Below are positions 10,850-21,597 of a stretch of DNA of 64,000 bases, in pieces. Made by a program: the position numbers and the translations under genes. The notes beneath the pieces are model-generated. The model ran no database searches. It was given only the letters and a program-made list of their open reading frames with translations, and was not told the DNA's origin. The first letter of the stretch is position 1, and each line of letters opens with the position of its first letter. The stretch is from Hymenopellis radicata (taxonomy: Eukaryota; Basidiomycota; Agaricomycetes; Agaricales; Physalacriaceae), in NCBI GenBank assembly GCA_015501595.1, contig JADNRX010000172.1:46929-110928 (forward strand). The letters run 5' to 3'.

Positions 10850-12190
10850 ATGTATCGAGTTGCCCTCTGGATTAAAAGCTTGGGATTCGCGTTCCTCAGG
10901 CTCCACTCTCAACAATACGTAGTACCTCCCATCCCGGGTCCTCTCTCTCGCGCCTCAAGTCCCCGGCCCCGGCCGCACAGCAATGCCGCTATGACCATCA
11001 ATACCACCGGGGCCAAGTTCGAAGGGATGCAATTCAAGGTTGATCACCGCCATAGAAACAGTCTGTTGTCAATAAGACTGCAGCCTGAATATCAAATGAA
11101 GGGGAGACCGGGTGTGACGGTCATGATGGACGCCACAGTTAGTATCAAGGGAAAGGTAAGAGACTTGCTGCTTTCGGAATCATCAGGGCTGCGACTGACA
11201 CTAGCTGAAATTAAATAGTTGTTATCGTCGTCCTGGAGGATTCACCTGACAAAAGGTTCTAGCTGGAAGAAGTTCTTTACAGGTGGGAAGGTTCGTCAGA
11301 CGATTCGACGAGAAACTAATGAGGGTGATTGTAGATGTCAGAATCGATACTGTACTAACGCGACCGCATGTTCACGTAACGCGTAACATGTGGTCGTGAA
11401 CTGAACCTATTTGGTTCCCATAACGCATAACACCGTAAATTTTCGTCGGGGCTGACCCAGATAAGGCAATTTTTCGCGCGGCGGCTACCGCCGCCGCCTC
11501 CCGCCACTCCCGATATGGTCTCCGGACCCTGGATGAACTAGAGGTGAGTTAGTTCATAACCATAACGCGTAACACGCCGTGAACTTACGGTCGCGTTAGT
11601 ACAGTATACACTGGTCCTGGAGAAGTGATGCGCGCACCGGATGCCTGGGAAGATATCGTGCGTAGTATCTCACTAGACGGTAAGTATGTTCCCTGTGTCC
11701 ATTTCAAGTTGTGCTTCGCTTTTGAACTTGACTGACATCAAAGGATCTACGTCCCAGAACGTAGGTCGCGATGCGTTCCTGGCATGTACAAACGAAACGT
11801 CGCACATTCAACCAAGTCTCCGGGACTGGGAAAGGCAGCTTGTAGTACGGGATTCAGCATTCCGAGTCAACTGAACATGGTCTGACACATCTATTGGTCT
11901 CTGGTGAAGGTCTTTCGGAGTACCCATGGTTTTCTCTTTGTCCGGCAGAGCGTAGGTGCCATAATCCAAAAGACATTGCGTCCCGGAGGAGAAGGGATCG
12001 CGGATAACGGACACCTTGTGGCGTGGAACACACAGTACAAGGTGGAAGGAATACAAGCTGGCGGTTTCTTTTCTGGTGCGCACACTGACGCAGGACTTGT
12101 CTGCTCTGAGGTCGCACTTGGAGGAACCGATAACTGATGTCCGCGTACCCTGGAACCGTTTACATCCAAACTCGCAATCCACCTTCACAA
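10850..12190 (+). pseudogene. Second AIM24-like gene, disrupted by a MITE
   Basis: A tandem duplicate of the preceding gene: 'TTGAKFEGMQFKVDHRHRNS' and 'IKGK' in the first exon, 'TGPGEVMRAPDAWEDIV', 'NVGRDAFLACTNE', 'QSVGAIIQKTLRPGG' and 'YKVEGIQAGGFFSGAHTD' later. Unlike the first copy it is degraded beyond single-base losses: segments are in changing frames, the region matching 'KLKFSFKKM' is poorly conserved, and a 255-bp MITE sits in the exon between the codons for 'MSESI' and 'YTGPGE'. The gene probably decayed after duplication. The 3' end abuts repeat unit A. Confidence 0.7.
11350..11604. mobile_element. 255-bp MITE with TA target duplication (Tc1/mariner type)
   Basis: Both ends start CTGTACTAACGCGACCG as perfect 17-bp inverted repeats, and similarity continues with GTTCACG. 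TA at 11348-11349 and 11605-11606 flanks the element. Removing the element and one TA leaves codons for 'SESIYTGPGE', exactly the sequence expected from the intact paralog, so the insertion point is certain. There is no room for a transposase; TA duplication points to mobilisation by a Tc1/mariner enzyme elsewhere (family knowledge). Confidence 0.88.
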
Positions 12191-12330
12191 GTGTGGGGTA
12201 AGTACTCGAATAAATAAATCTAGGTAATCAATGAAGTATTCAGAGATAAAGGAGAGAACTTTGGTTGCCAGAACAGCGCCAGCGCATACACCACCACTAC
12301 CCGCTCTTCTTCAACCGGCCATCTCCCATC

Positions 12331-13643
12331 TCAAACCTTCCCAGAAGACAACTTGCGGCCAGACGCCAGTGCGCCGGCTTCAGCGCGACCTTCATCTCCA
12401 TCCTGCTCACGTGTCTCTTGTACAACCTCTTGAGCCTGCGCCTCCAGATCAATGTTTGCTGTGGCATGTCCGGTGTTCGTGGACGTCGTTTGCGTGCTGT
12501 GGTTCGGCGCACTGGCAAATTGCAGAGACTCCGCGTTTGAGAGCACATTGCTCCACATGTGCGGGAGGGATGGGCGTGTCCATGAGTCGTCGGGACGTGA
12601 TTGACAGGCCATGACACGGGAGATGATGAGGGTGGGCGCGATACCCTGGATGGCAAGTCAGTATGGTCAATGACTAGTACAATCACAAGCAGAGACACTC
12701 ACTGTGATGCTGATTGATATAATCTGAAGGTAGGACTCGGCAGTCGCGACTGGTGCGCCAGTGTAAAACTGGTATGCATATGCAATAAGGAGAGCTATGT
12801 AGATTATGGCATACATAGCGGCCGATTCAACAAGAATCTCAATGATGCCACGGTAGGTCTTGAGGCTGGCACCGAGGCCGCTAACCCACACAATGCGAAA
12901 GAGGATGAGGGCAGTGCACAAGCTATTTGTCGCCACGGTCATTGAGTAATAGACCAGCGTCCAATTCACTCGGCTGACACTAGCGAAGCCGATATCTTCA
13001 ACATAGAAGATGATGACCATACAGACACTGACTAAACACAAAATATCAGCAGGACAAGTTTGTTGGGGGATAGGACTCACTTGTCTCAGCAATCAGACAA
13101 AGGCCGGGTACAGCAATAACTTTTAAATTTCCGCCATACAACACCCAGCAGCGCCAAACCTAATTGAAGCCATCAGTGGTTCAGCATTACTTGAGCACCA
13201 GGGAATGTACACACCAAGATCAGGTCTGCAATGAAGACGCTAAGGGCTCGAAGTACGTCTTGAGCAATCATCCTTGGCAAGTTACCAGTACTAATCTCAG
13301 AGTTGAACTCTGTCTCCAACGATGTCCCATGGGCAATGAAGAGCTGGTCAACACCTTTCCACTCCGAACCCAAGATGACAGTGTTGGAAAACCATAAGAA
13401 GGTTATGATGCCAGCGAGCGTAATCCGTTTCCGAATGGGTTGTGTGCTCTCGGCTAGATAAGATGTTGATCTGAGAACAGGAAATTGTCCGAAAGGCCAC
13501 TCACTTATATAATATAATGCAACAAAGAAGATGGAGGTGTGAATGCCATGGCAGAAGGCGAGGAGAATTATCGGATGTAAGCTGATGGACATGATGGACT
13601 GAACATCGGCTACAGTGAGCCCATAGTCCTCGAAAGTCGACAT
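12331..13643 (-). CDS. Seven-helix fungal membrane protein, copy A (intact)
   Basis: Five exons (13643-13505, 13453-13191, 13159-13081, 13031-12703, 12645-12331) give 374 residues with no frameshift. Hydrophobic segments include 'PIILLAFCHGIHTSIFFVAL', 'ITLAGIITFLWFSNTVILG', 'VFIADLILVCTFPGAQ', 'RCWVLYGGNLKVIAVPGLCL', 'LCTALILFRIVWVSG', 'AAMYAIIYIALLIAYAYQFY' and 'IISISITGIAPTLIIISRV'-like ends, about seven in all. The block 'GASLKTYRGIIEILVESAA' is highly characteristic of a large family in mushroom-forming fungi whose role is unknown. The tail of about 90 residues is Ser/Gln/Glu-rich. The second intron is only 31 bases. A TATA box sits about 40 bases upstream of the ATG. Copies B, C and D are paralogs in this window. 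Confidence 0.85.
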
Positions 13644-13680
13644 GATGATTTTGGTTTGCTGGCTGGTGCGGCCGTCTGGC

Positions 13681-13690
13681 CCTTTATATA
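13681..13690 (-). promoter_or_regulatory. TATA box of membrane gene A
   Basis: The minus strand reads GTATATAAAGGGCC here, about 40 bases before the ATG at 13643. The same box, embedded in the same surrounding sequence, precedes copies B, C and D. Confidence 0.6.
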
Positions 13691-15384
13691 CACTACGACG
13701 AAGCCATGAAAGTAGACGAGGACGAAGAGTTGGCTGATCCTGTGCTGATCTGAGTGATGATGAATTACAAGATTGAAACCATCATAATCATTCCGGTGCA
13801 ATAAATCATATCAGAATGAACTTGACCAGGTCTACAAACAAATTCAAGAACACCGAAGCCGATGCGAAAGCGTACGTATGCGACTGGACCAGATGTTGTT
13901 GGATACGGCGTTCTCATCCTGATGTAACGGGAGAACAAGACGGCGAAAACTGGAGAGTGGTGGATGGCAAGCGTGATCAGGCCTAGCATCATGATCAGCG
14001 ACGACCATCTGGATCTACGGGATGTTCAATGTTATGATTCGAGAAGACGATCGCGACGAGGGCCTTTCGCACCTCATGTTTGGAGGGGAAGGGAAGGCCG
14101 GACGAGATGATGCCAGAAATGTTGCTCAAGGTCCATGATCTTTCCTCGGAGTGGACGTCGACTATGACAGCTTGGGTCCCTGTGACTTTGCTCCAGAACG
14201 AAAACGTTACCTACTCTGCGTGTCTCATTGCGGTCCTCGACCTTTACTCTTACCATGATGCTATGCGTGTAGAGGCGCATATGTCTCCCCAGTCCAAGTG
14301 GCGACTCCGAGGACTTGACGACTCGACGCGCGCATGCATCTCCGGTGTCAAGCTCTACGCTGCCAATCCAACTGGTAGACGTGCGGAAACACGGCCACGA
14401 AGCCAGCACCGGTACCACGTCAAGAGATGGGGAGTAGTGCAGACGCAGATGGTACTCGGTGGCGCATGCTTTTGCCATTTGGGAGGTGTAAGACGCGAGG
14501 TGGCGGGTGAGTATGGGTTCGGACTGTGGCGGTACGGGCGGGCTACAAAACACTCTGATTGTCTACAATACACACACGCTCAGCAATAAATATGATAAAA
14601 GCGCACTGTCATGAATCCTCCATTAATAGATAGCTCTCCGGTACGAGCGCATGTCCTCCCTCAGGCTCTACGACTGCCCACCCGACATCGCTGCTGGCAA
14701 GCATCTTCTTCCATCGTGGTTGAGTATCGGCCTGTGACTTCTTTGCCGGAGTGGGAGTGCGTCTTGTTCGTGAGCCGTGATCATGATGGTGGCAGAGAAA
14801 GCACATCAGTGTGGCTGTGCTGATTGATTGCGCTCAAAGCCGCTCGCGGCTCGACACTCGAGATTAAATATCTTCGCGACAACGACTTGCATGCTTCATA
14901 GATGGCAGAGGGTGGGTAAGAAAAAATCAGTGTATTTAACAAAGTCAAACAACGTAGTGGGTATTAGCCGTACTTGCCTGTACACACCCCGTTTCCGTAC
15001 CATCCGAATCATCCCTCGCACTGCTCCTCGATGAACTGTTAATCTCATTTGTTTATCTCATTGATATATCTTCTACTGTTACTCCTGTATTGATCCTCTA
15101 CTTACATGTTTCTGGTACTTACATTTGGTAGTTACACGGACACGTGTTCTAGTATTTATACCATACGTACATGCAATGTTACGGTGTGCTTAGCCCCCTC
15201 CTTGTCTGAAAACCCGCAAGATTCGATGGGCTCTCCCCAGGCGTTCCCTGGATGGACATCTGCTGCACCGGCGGAGAAATAATGGCAAGACTACTGAGAA
15301 TGATGTCAAATTTGACCCAGACATGAAACGACCAAGTCGATATTATGGGTCGAATGTGCCTTTTTTTCAAGTCGAGGGGAGGAT

Positions 15385-15827
15385 AGGACCCCGGCCTATG
15401 CCCTAAAAGGTTACGGGCCGTTTTCGTACGGAAATGGTCAAAAAATGGGTGCCATGTTCGGGTAAATCGACGTACGGAAGAGGCCAAATTGCTGACTAGG
15501 TTGGGTGCACACTCACGTACGGAAGTCGCCCGTCTGGGCAAGGTTATGTCCCAAATAACGTACGGAACTGGCTCCCAGGGAAAACCCGGGCGTGTGCTGA
15601 GCCCATCGTGCACAGTGGTCAGCCATAACTCATACTCGCCGCCACATGGAGGCCGAATGGTGGGGGTATGCAGCAGGAGGTTGTGGGCAAAACTTCGTAC
15701 GGAAGTACTCCAAAATGACCATCCCTTGGCCAAAATCCGTACGGAAGTACCCAAAAAGCCTACGTACGGAAGTGCCAAAATTTGGACATTTCGGTACGTA
15801 ACCTCTTAGGGCATAGGCCGGGGTCCT
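15385..15827. mobile_element. 443-bp hAT-like MITE with seven internal CGTACGGAA motifs
   Basis: The ends are inverted repeats of about 31 bases with one mismatch, beginning AGGACCCCGGCCTATGCCC. GGGAGGAT at 15377-15384 and 15828-15835 is an 8-bp direct repeat, the size left by hAT transposases (family knowledge). The sister repeat units at about 51790 and 61996 carry only one GGGAGGAT at this point, so the empty site is seen. Inside, CGTACGGAA occurs seven times in one orientation (about 15425, 15471, 15515, 15559, 15695, 15738, 15763). Subterminal repeats are transposase-binding sites in known hAT elements, so a similar role is plausible. No coding capacity is apparent. Confidence 0.85.
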
Positions 15828-16745
15828 GGGAGGATGTACTTGGACGGTGGACGCGGCGGGGTCAATGCCGGCGAGTATCCCGCGGTAGCGCACGTCAGAG
15901 TGCGAGCTTAGGGAGATGGGTTTTCTGGGGAGAGTATGTTAGTCCCGGAATGTGAAAGGTCGATATGGAAAGGACGCGAACAAACGAGAATCCACGTCGG
16001 TTCCCTCTACTGCGCAAAACCAATTCCAAACTCAAAGACAGAAACTCACCCAATGAAACTGAGCGCCATTTTTCCGTTCTTTCTTTCTGTTTGTCCCTCT
16101 CTCGTTGGTTAAAATCCTTCCTATTCGCCTCGTATTCACGTCACTGCGCAGGGTCCTGGTTTAAATACGCGTAGTGTCGAATAAAAGTGAGAAAATGCCT
16201 GAAGTTCGTGCTAGTCAATGGTTATGCGAGTCCAACTCTGACGACGCCTCGAACCCAATTTAAACTCCGCCACGACACAGCCGCATGCGGTTGGATTCTA
16301 ACTTGTTCTTGCGTCGTTGCATAGCTCTCCCTCACCATCTACCTTATATTTTTCCCTAATGATGGTCCACCTTAATGCTCATCGCTATTTCAACGATAAC
16401 TACACATGCCCTTGGGACGTCAAGTGGTTACGGCGACAGATTAGAATCACAAAGGCATTTTCTGGCAGGCTGCTGTCCACGACTGCTCCACGTCCATTCA
16501 ACTTGCAGGTCTACTCGACGTATCGAAGCATCGCGCATTATTTCTTCGAGTAGAGGACGGCTGGTGCTAATCCTGGACCCACCCCCCATGGCCAGGAACT
16601 ATCAATGAAAACAGCATATCTATACGGTCAACGACGCGTCTTGCTGGGTGGCATGAGAACGATTGCCGAGTCGGACGCGTCTTATCACTGGTGACCAGCA
16701 TTCTTCATGCTTCTTCAAGTTCTTGCTTGCGACCTGCATCACCCC

Positions 16746-18328
16746 ATGGCGAGGATCCGGACCGCGATTTCGCTGCTTGCTTGCGCGCGCCTCGGTGCTC
16801 CCGCGCAACGCAGACCAGAAGGGCAAAAACGGCGATGTAGTCAGCGAGGTCGGGATGCTCATGCGAGGCGGAGACGCGGTATGTTCATATCACTATGTTG
16901 AATACGCGTTTATCCTGCCCAGATCATCGCATGCTAGGGACGATCAACGCGTTCCTCTGTGGCATTGGCGGCGGGGGTTGGTTCGGTCGCAGGGAAAACA
17001 TTGTTTCTGCTCTTTGGACTATGATAGTACTAATGTGCGTAGATCGACTTCCGAGAGACGATGCCTGCATTGGGGAACGAGACCATGTATTCGAATAATA
17101 CCGCGACGACTGTTGGCGGGTTATCTGTGGGTGTTCCAGGAGAGCTGTGCGGGCGGCAGACTTTACATGCGCGACATGAATCTTCATGGGCCGATCTCCT
17201 CCAACCAGCGATTAGGCTAGCACGGTATGGATTCACAGTGACCCAGGATCTTTGGCCTGTACGCTGATTTCTTACATCATTTTATAATACCTAACAGAAC
17301 ATCAGCGAGCTACCCTTTCCTCACCTACTGACGTCGCAAACTACACCGCGATCGTGCGCGCGCCGAACAACATCATTGTACCGTGGGCGCTTCCATATCT
17401 TCTCCACCGTCGCGCCGTCTTCTGGCTCCGTCGTGCTCTCTGCCCTGCGGATCTTTGACGCGTATGCCGGTGACATTTGCGCATGCATCAGCTGATCCAG
17501 GCCACCAAGTTTGCATATGGTCAGAGGACGACCGTTGGGGATCCAGCATTTACAAAAAAAATGACTAGATTGGAGAAAAGGTATTTGACAGATGAGGTAG
17601 TTCAGAAGGTGAGGGAGATGTTGCCGCACAATGAGACGTACGAGGCCAAGTACTACGATCCGGCGTCGTACCAGGTTTTGAGTGATAACGGCACGTCACA
17701 TATGGCTGCGGTGGACAAAGATGGGAACGCCGTGTCGCTCACGACGACAGTGAACTTGGGTTGGGGGAGCAGGTTCTGACTGAACATGGTTAGTTTTCTT
17801 TTCAATCTTTTGCACCCCTCCTCATTATTTGTTGATAGGAATAATTCTCAAAGATGAGATGGACGCCCGGGGTTGACCAATTCGTTTGGATTCGCGCCGA
17901 GCCCGGTGAACTTTATACGCCCGTTCAAGAGACCGCGGTCATCTATCGCATCTTCAATTGCGGAGGACCTACACACGGGCGAGTTTATCATGGCGACGGG
18001 GGTCGCGTATCATCACGGCGACACTGCAGAATACGCACCACCACCTTGACCTAGGGACGTCTGCGGAGGAGGCGGTGTACACTCCACGCTGGCACGAGCA
18101 GCTGGGGCCCTCGACGCTGTACAACGAGTCGGATACGGCATTCTATGAGGCGGGTGTCCAGTTGGGGATTGCAGCGTTTAGTAATGCGACAGTGGAATAT
18201 TTGATGGGGTTGGGTTATATTGTGAGTGGGGAGGCGTATAGCGCGAGTACGAGCCATGTTATTGTGAGGGAGTGTTTGAGGCGGCGAATGACCCACGCAA
18301 CCCGGCTGGGGGTGGGAGTGCGTACTGA
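16746..18328 (+). CDS. Gamma-glutamyltransferase (frame broken by single-base losses)
   Basis: The start ATG at 16746 opens a hydrophobic leader ('[20 protein letters not shown]'), consistent with a secretory signal. Family blocks follow in order: '[14 protein letters not shown]', 'CGIGGGGW', '[13 protein letters not shown]', '[12 protein letters not shown]', '[14 protein letters not shown]', '[17 protein letters not shown]', '[12 protein letters not shown]', '[20 protein letters not shown]' and the C-terminal '[11 protein letters not shown]'. GGT is made as a precursor that cuts itself before a Thr; here that is the Thr of 'GTSHMA' (codon 17693-17695). The enzyme hydrolyses or transfers the gamma-glutamyl group of glutathione. 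Several frame losses occur, for example where 'WGSR' continues to 'LTEHG' (near 17772) and near 17866 and 18000, all explained by one or two missing bases, while residues stay conserved. The gene lies between repeat units A and B. Confidence 0.75.
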
Positions 18329-18369
18329 CCAAGCAGAATCTTTAATGACGAGAGCTACATGCATGACAT

Positions 18370-18704
18370 GACGAAATATATCTAAAACTCGAGCAGTTCG
18401 TGCGTAAGTAGTCGGTGTTTGACAAGTGTAGATCGAGGCATTTGAATAAAGTCTAGTTCGATTGTAGACAACGGCGTCAGAGCACACGGTGGCCTGCTCT
18501 TCTTCAAATAACAAGTCCGCCAATGTAAAACCTTCCTTTAGACGGCTTGGCAGTGTGGTCATGAACTGTGTTTCAACGGTTGCTAGTCGCACATTTTTGA
18601 GGAGGTCGTACTAGTCACAGCTGGCTCGTTCCGTGTCGTTCGAACGTCGCGGTGGGAGTCTGTAGCCATGAGCAGCGCTAACGGAACATTGCTATTGAAA
18701 GGAG
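18370..18704. other. Intergenic between GGT and repeat unit B
   Basis: A minus-strand frame ending near 18215 and starting at 18592 overlaps the 3' part of the GGT gene and shows no recognised motif. Nothing firm is seen in the rest. Confidence 0.3.
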
Positions 18705-18740
18705 TGTTGGGTAAGTACTCGAATAAATAAATCTAGGTAA

Positions 18741-20087
18741 TCAATGAAGTATTCGGAGAATAAAGGAGAGAACTTTGGTTGCCAGAACCGCGCGAGCGCA
18801 TACACCACCACGACCCGATTCGGCTTCAGCGCGATCTTCATCTCCATCCTGCTCACGTCTCTTTTCTACAATCTCTTGAGCCTGCACCTCCAGATCGATG
18901 TCCGCTGTGGCATGTCCGGTGCTCGTGGACGTCGTTTGCGTGCTGTGGTTCGGCGCACTGGCAAATTGCAGAGACTCTGTGGTTGAGAGCACATCGCTCC
19001 GCATGTGCGGGAGGGATGGGCGCGTCCATGAGTCGTCGGGACGCGATTGGCCGGCCATGACGCGGGCGATGATGAGGGTGGGCGCGATACCCTGGATGGC
19101 AAGTCAGTATGTACTATGGTCAATGACTACAAGCAGAGACACTCACTGTGATGCTGTAGGATATGAATGCAAGGTAGGGTTTGGCAGTCCCGATTCTTGC
19201 ACCAGAGTAAAACTGGTATGCATAGCCAATAAGGAGAGCTATGTAGATCATGGCATACATAGCGGCCGATTCAACGAGAATCTCAATAATGCCGCGGTAG
19301 GTCTTGAGGCTGGCACCGAGGCCGCTAACCCGCACAATGCGAAAGAGGATGAGGATGGTGCATAGACTATTGGTCACCACAGTCATCGCGTAATAGACCA
19401 GCGTCCAGTTCACTTGGCTGGCATTGACAGTGTGGACAGTTTCAACAGAGGAGACGATGACCATACAGACACTGACTAAACACAAAATATCAGAAGGACA
19501 GGTTGGTTGAGGAATAAGACTCACCTGTCTCAGTGATCACAAAAAGGCCGGGTACAGCAATAACTTTTAAATTTCCGCCATACAGCACCCAGCAGCGCCA
19601 AATCTAATTGAAGCCATCAGTGGTTCAGGATTACTTGAGCACCAGGGAATGTACACACCAAGATCAGGTCTGCAACAAAGACACTAAGGCCTCGAAATAC
19701 ATCCACAGCAATCGATATTGGCAAGTCACCAGCATGGTAAAAGTTGAACTCTGTCTCCAATGATGCCCCGTGGGCAATGAATACCCGGTCAACGAGTTTC
19801 CAGTTCAAACCCAAGATAACAGTATTGGCAAACCATAAGAAGGTTATGATGCCGGCAAGCGTAATCCGTTTCCGAATCGGCTGCGTGCTCTCAACTAGAT
19901 AAGATGTTGATATGAGAAGAGTCGGACATTGTCTGAACGGCCACCTACTTATATAATATAATGCCACGAAGAAGATGGAGGTGTGAATGCCATGGCAGAA
20001 GGCCAGGAGAATGATAGGATGTAAAAATGTTGACATGAGACACTGAACATCGGCTACGGTGAGCCCATAGTCCTCGAAAGTCAACAT
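18741..20087 (-). CDS. Seven-helix fungal membrane protein, copy B (intact)
   Basis: This paralog of the gene at 12331-13643 has the same five-exon plan. Conserved blocks are 'FEDYGLTVADVQ' at the start, 'QPIRKRITLAGIITFLWFAN', 'FVADLILVCTFPGAQ', 'GASLKTYRGIIEILVESAA' and 'PDDSWTRPSLPHMRSD' after the last helix. The same 31-base intron follows the 'FPGAQ' segment. The tail differs from copy A: about 45 bases present in A and C are missing (between the Gln/Glu-rich part and the stop), so the frame ends in a different, slightly hydrophobic sequence. Substitutions relative to A are spread over loops and helices. I see no frameshift. Function unknown. Confidence 0.82.
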
Positions 20088-20112
20088 GATGGTTTTGGTG
20101 CGGCCGTTTGCC

Positions 20113-20123
20113 TCTTTATATGC
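20113..20123 (-). promoter_or_regulatory. TATA box of membrane gene B
   Basis: The minus strand reads CATATAAAGAGG about 30 bases before the ATG at 20087, at the place equivalent to the box of copy A. Confidence 0.5.
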
Positions 20124-20869
20124 AACGATGAAGCCATGAAAGTAGGACGAAGGGTTGGCTGATCCTGTGCTGATCTGAGTGAAGCGATGATAAATTACAA
20201 GATTGAAACAATCATAATCATCTTCCGGTGCAATAAATCATAACTTCACCAGGTCTACAAACAAATTCAACAACATCGAAGCCGATGCGAAAGCATACCT
20301 ATGCGACTGGGACCAAATGTTGTTGGATACGGTGTTCTCATCCTGATGTGACGGAGAACAAGAAGGACGGCGAAAAGTGGAGAGTGGCGGATGGCAAGCG
20401 CGATCAGGTAATCGCCTAGCATCAGCGACGACCATCTGGATCTGCGGGATGTTCAATGATGTGACTCGAGAAGACGATCGCGACGAGGGCCTATCGCACC
20501 TCATGTCCTATGTTGTATGAGAATTCTATACAACGGCGAAGACGGACCTATGTGACTTGTCGCACATGTTGTCGGGTGGTAAGACGACGTACATCGTGAT
20601 TTAACGGGAGAAGAAGCGGTCAAAATAGACCGTGAGCCCAGTGGGGACAAGATGATGCCAAAAATGTCGCTCGCTCAAGGTGCCGATTCCTCCATCTTTC
20701 CTCGGAGAACGGACATCGCTTCATTCCGACCATGACAGCTTGGTAACGAAAACCTTACTAGTCTGCGTTTCGTGTTTGCTATGATTGACAGAAAGTAAAC
20801 CCGGGGTTGTCGTCGATTTTTGCTCTTACTAATACCATCCCGCAATGCGCATACAGTCCAATACGCAGT

Positions 20870-21290
20870 CAGGAGTCTGAGTCTCTTCGCTTTCATGCAG
20901 GTCCCTGCTTACAGTCCACAGAGCCAGCGAGAGTCGGTCAGTCGAGGCCGATGAACTCGTTCGTCAGATTGAAGGAGAAACGGAGGGTTCGGTCCAGGTA
21001 CGTGTCTTGCTCGGATTCGGGTACACGTATACAGCTGTTTCGTGAAAAGGGACAACACCCATAGCATGCCGATGAGCGCGACAAACGGAGAAACACACTA
21101 CGTGACTTTGTCAACATGGCGGCAGGACGCAGCCCAAGATGTCGATCACGTCCCAATGGGGCAGTGCACCTCCTCCCGCCATCATCGTCGACAGCCTCCC
21201 AGTCGAAAAAGTGACGCGTTCGACGGGTACCCAACTGTCCAACTACTTGACTTACGACTTCTCATTCCCCCACTTTCAAGGTCCTAGGGT
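20870..21290 (+). other. Possible exon fragments, unknown
   Basis: The segment 'APPPAIIVDSLPVEKVTRST' followed by 'GTQLSNYLTYDFSFPHFQGP' (about 21164-21285) reads like real protein. 'VEADELVRQIEGETEGS' (about 20943-20995) is followed by a GTACGT donor. They do not join in one frame and I do not recognise the family. A chromodomain-like retroelement tail was considered because of the 'PPAIIVD' string, but the rest does not fit. Confidence 0.2.
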
Positions 21291-21597
21291 GAATGATTGA
21301 TCCTGTTGCTGCCTGGATACTGAACTTGTTTCCTTGGAATGACTTCACGACGTTCAGTTTCCTGGGCAGTGGATGGGGTCAAGTACCGGGCGCAAACAGT
21401 GGTGGGTGAATGCAGCTACCAGCATTTTGAACCTGCTTTCGTAGAAACACAAATCATATGAATTAGATAGAACATAAGGATGTGTACTTTTCATAGAAAA
21501 CAGCACTAGTGAAAGACTGGCGACAGGATGCCGAGACCGAGGACGATGCTACGAGAAAGTGACTCTCCCTGCGACAACGAACATATTCTCTCGTCTT

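Larger units (their letters stand above)
12190..16560 (-). repeat. Repeat unit A (carries membrane gene A)
   Basis: Read on the minus strand, this unit matches units B (18705-20830), C (48840-57270, with insertions) and D (61440-64000, opposite orientation). It comprises an outer non-coding part (about 15180-16500, recurring near 51700-52010, 53352-53527, 56970-57260 and 61470-62030), a middle part (13800-15050) and the membrane gene with its promoter. Just beyond the gene, units A and B share the same trailer (GTAAGTACTCGAATAAATAA). Unit A has its own insert-like stretch at about 14240-14690 and a hAT-like MITE at 15385-15827. Whether this is segmental duplication or a mobile unit is not settled; no transposase was seen. 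Confidence 0.75.
18705..20830 (-). repeat. Repeat unit B (short form, carries membrane gene B)
   Basis: On the minus strand this matches units A, C and D over the gene, its promoter and about 700 bases further upstream, ending near 20830. The outer part seen in A, C and D is missing. The 3' trailer beyond the gene is nearly the same as in unit A (both read GTAAGTACTCGAATAAATAA). Confidence 0.7.

Noticed and set aside
14074..14589. Long open frames on both strands (about 160 codons each) in unit A.
   Set aside because: They fall in a part of the repeat with no conserved coding frame in the other units, and the two strands are equally open.
12195..16553. TACTCGAA(T/G)AAATAA at both ends of repeat unit A, possible terminal inverted repeats.
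   Set aside because: The right-hand copy is part of a local hairpin near 16510-16553, no target duplication was found, and units C and D do not show it at their outer ends.
21164..21290. Retroelement chromodomain, because of the string PPAIIVD.
   Set aside because: The residues after it do not follow the chromodomain pattern and no reverse transcriptase or integrase lies upstream.
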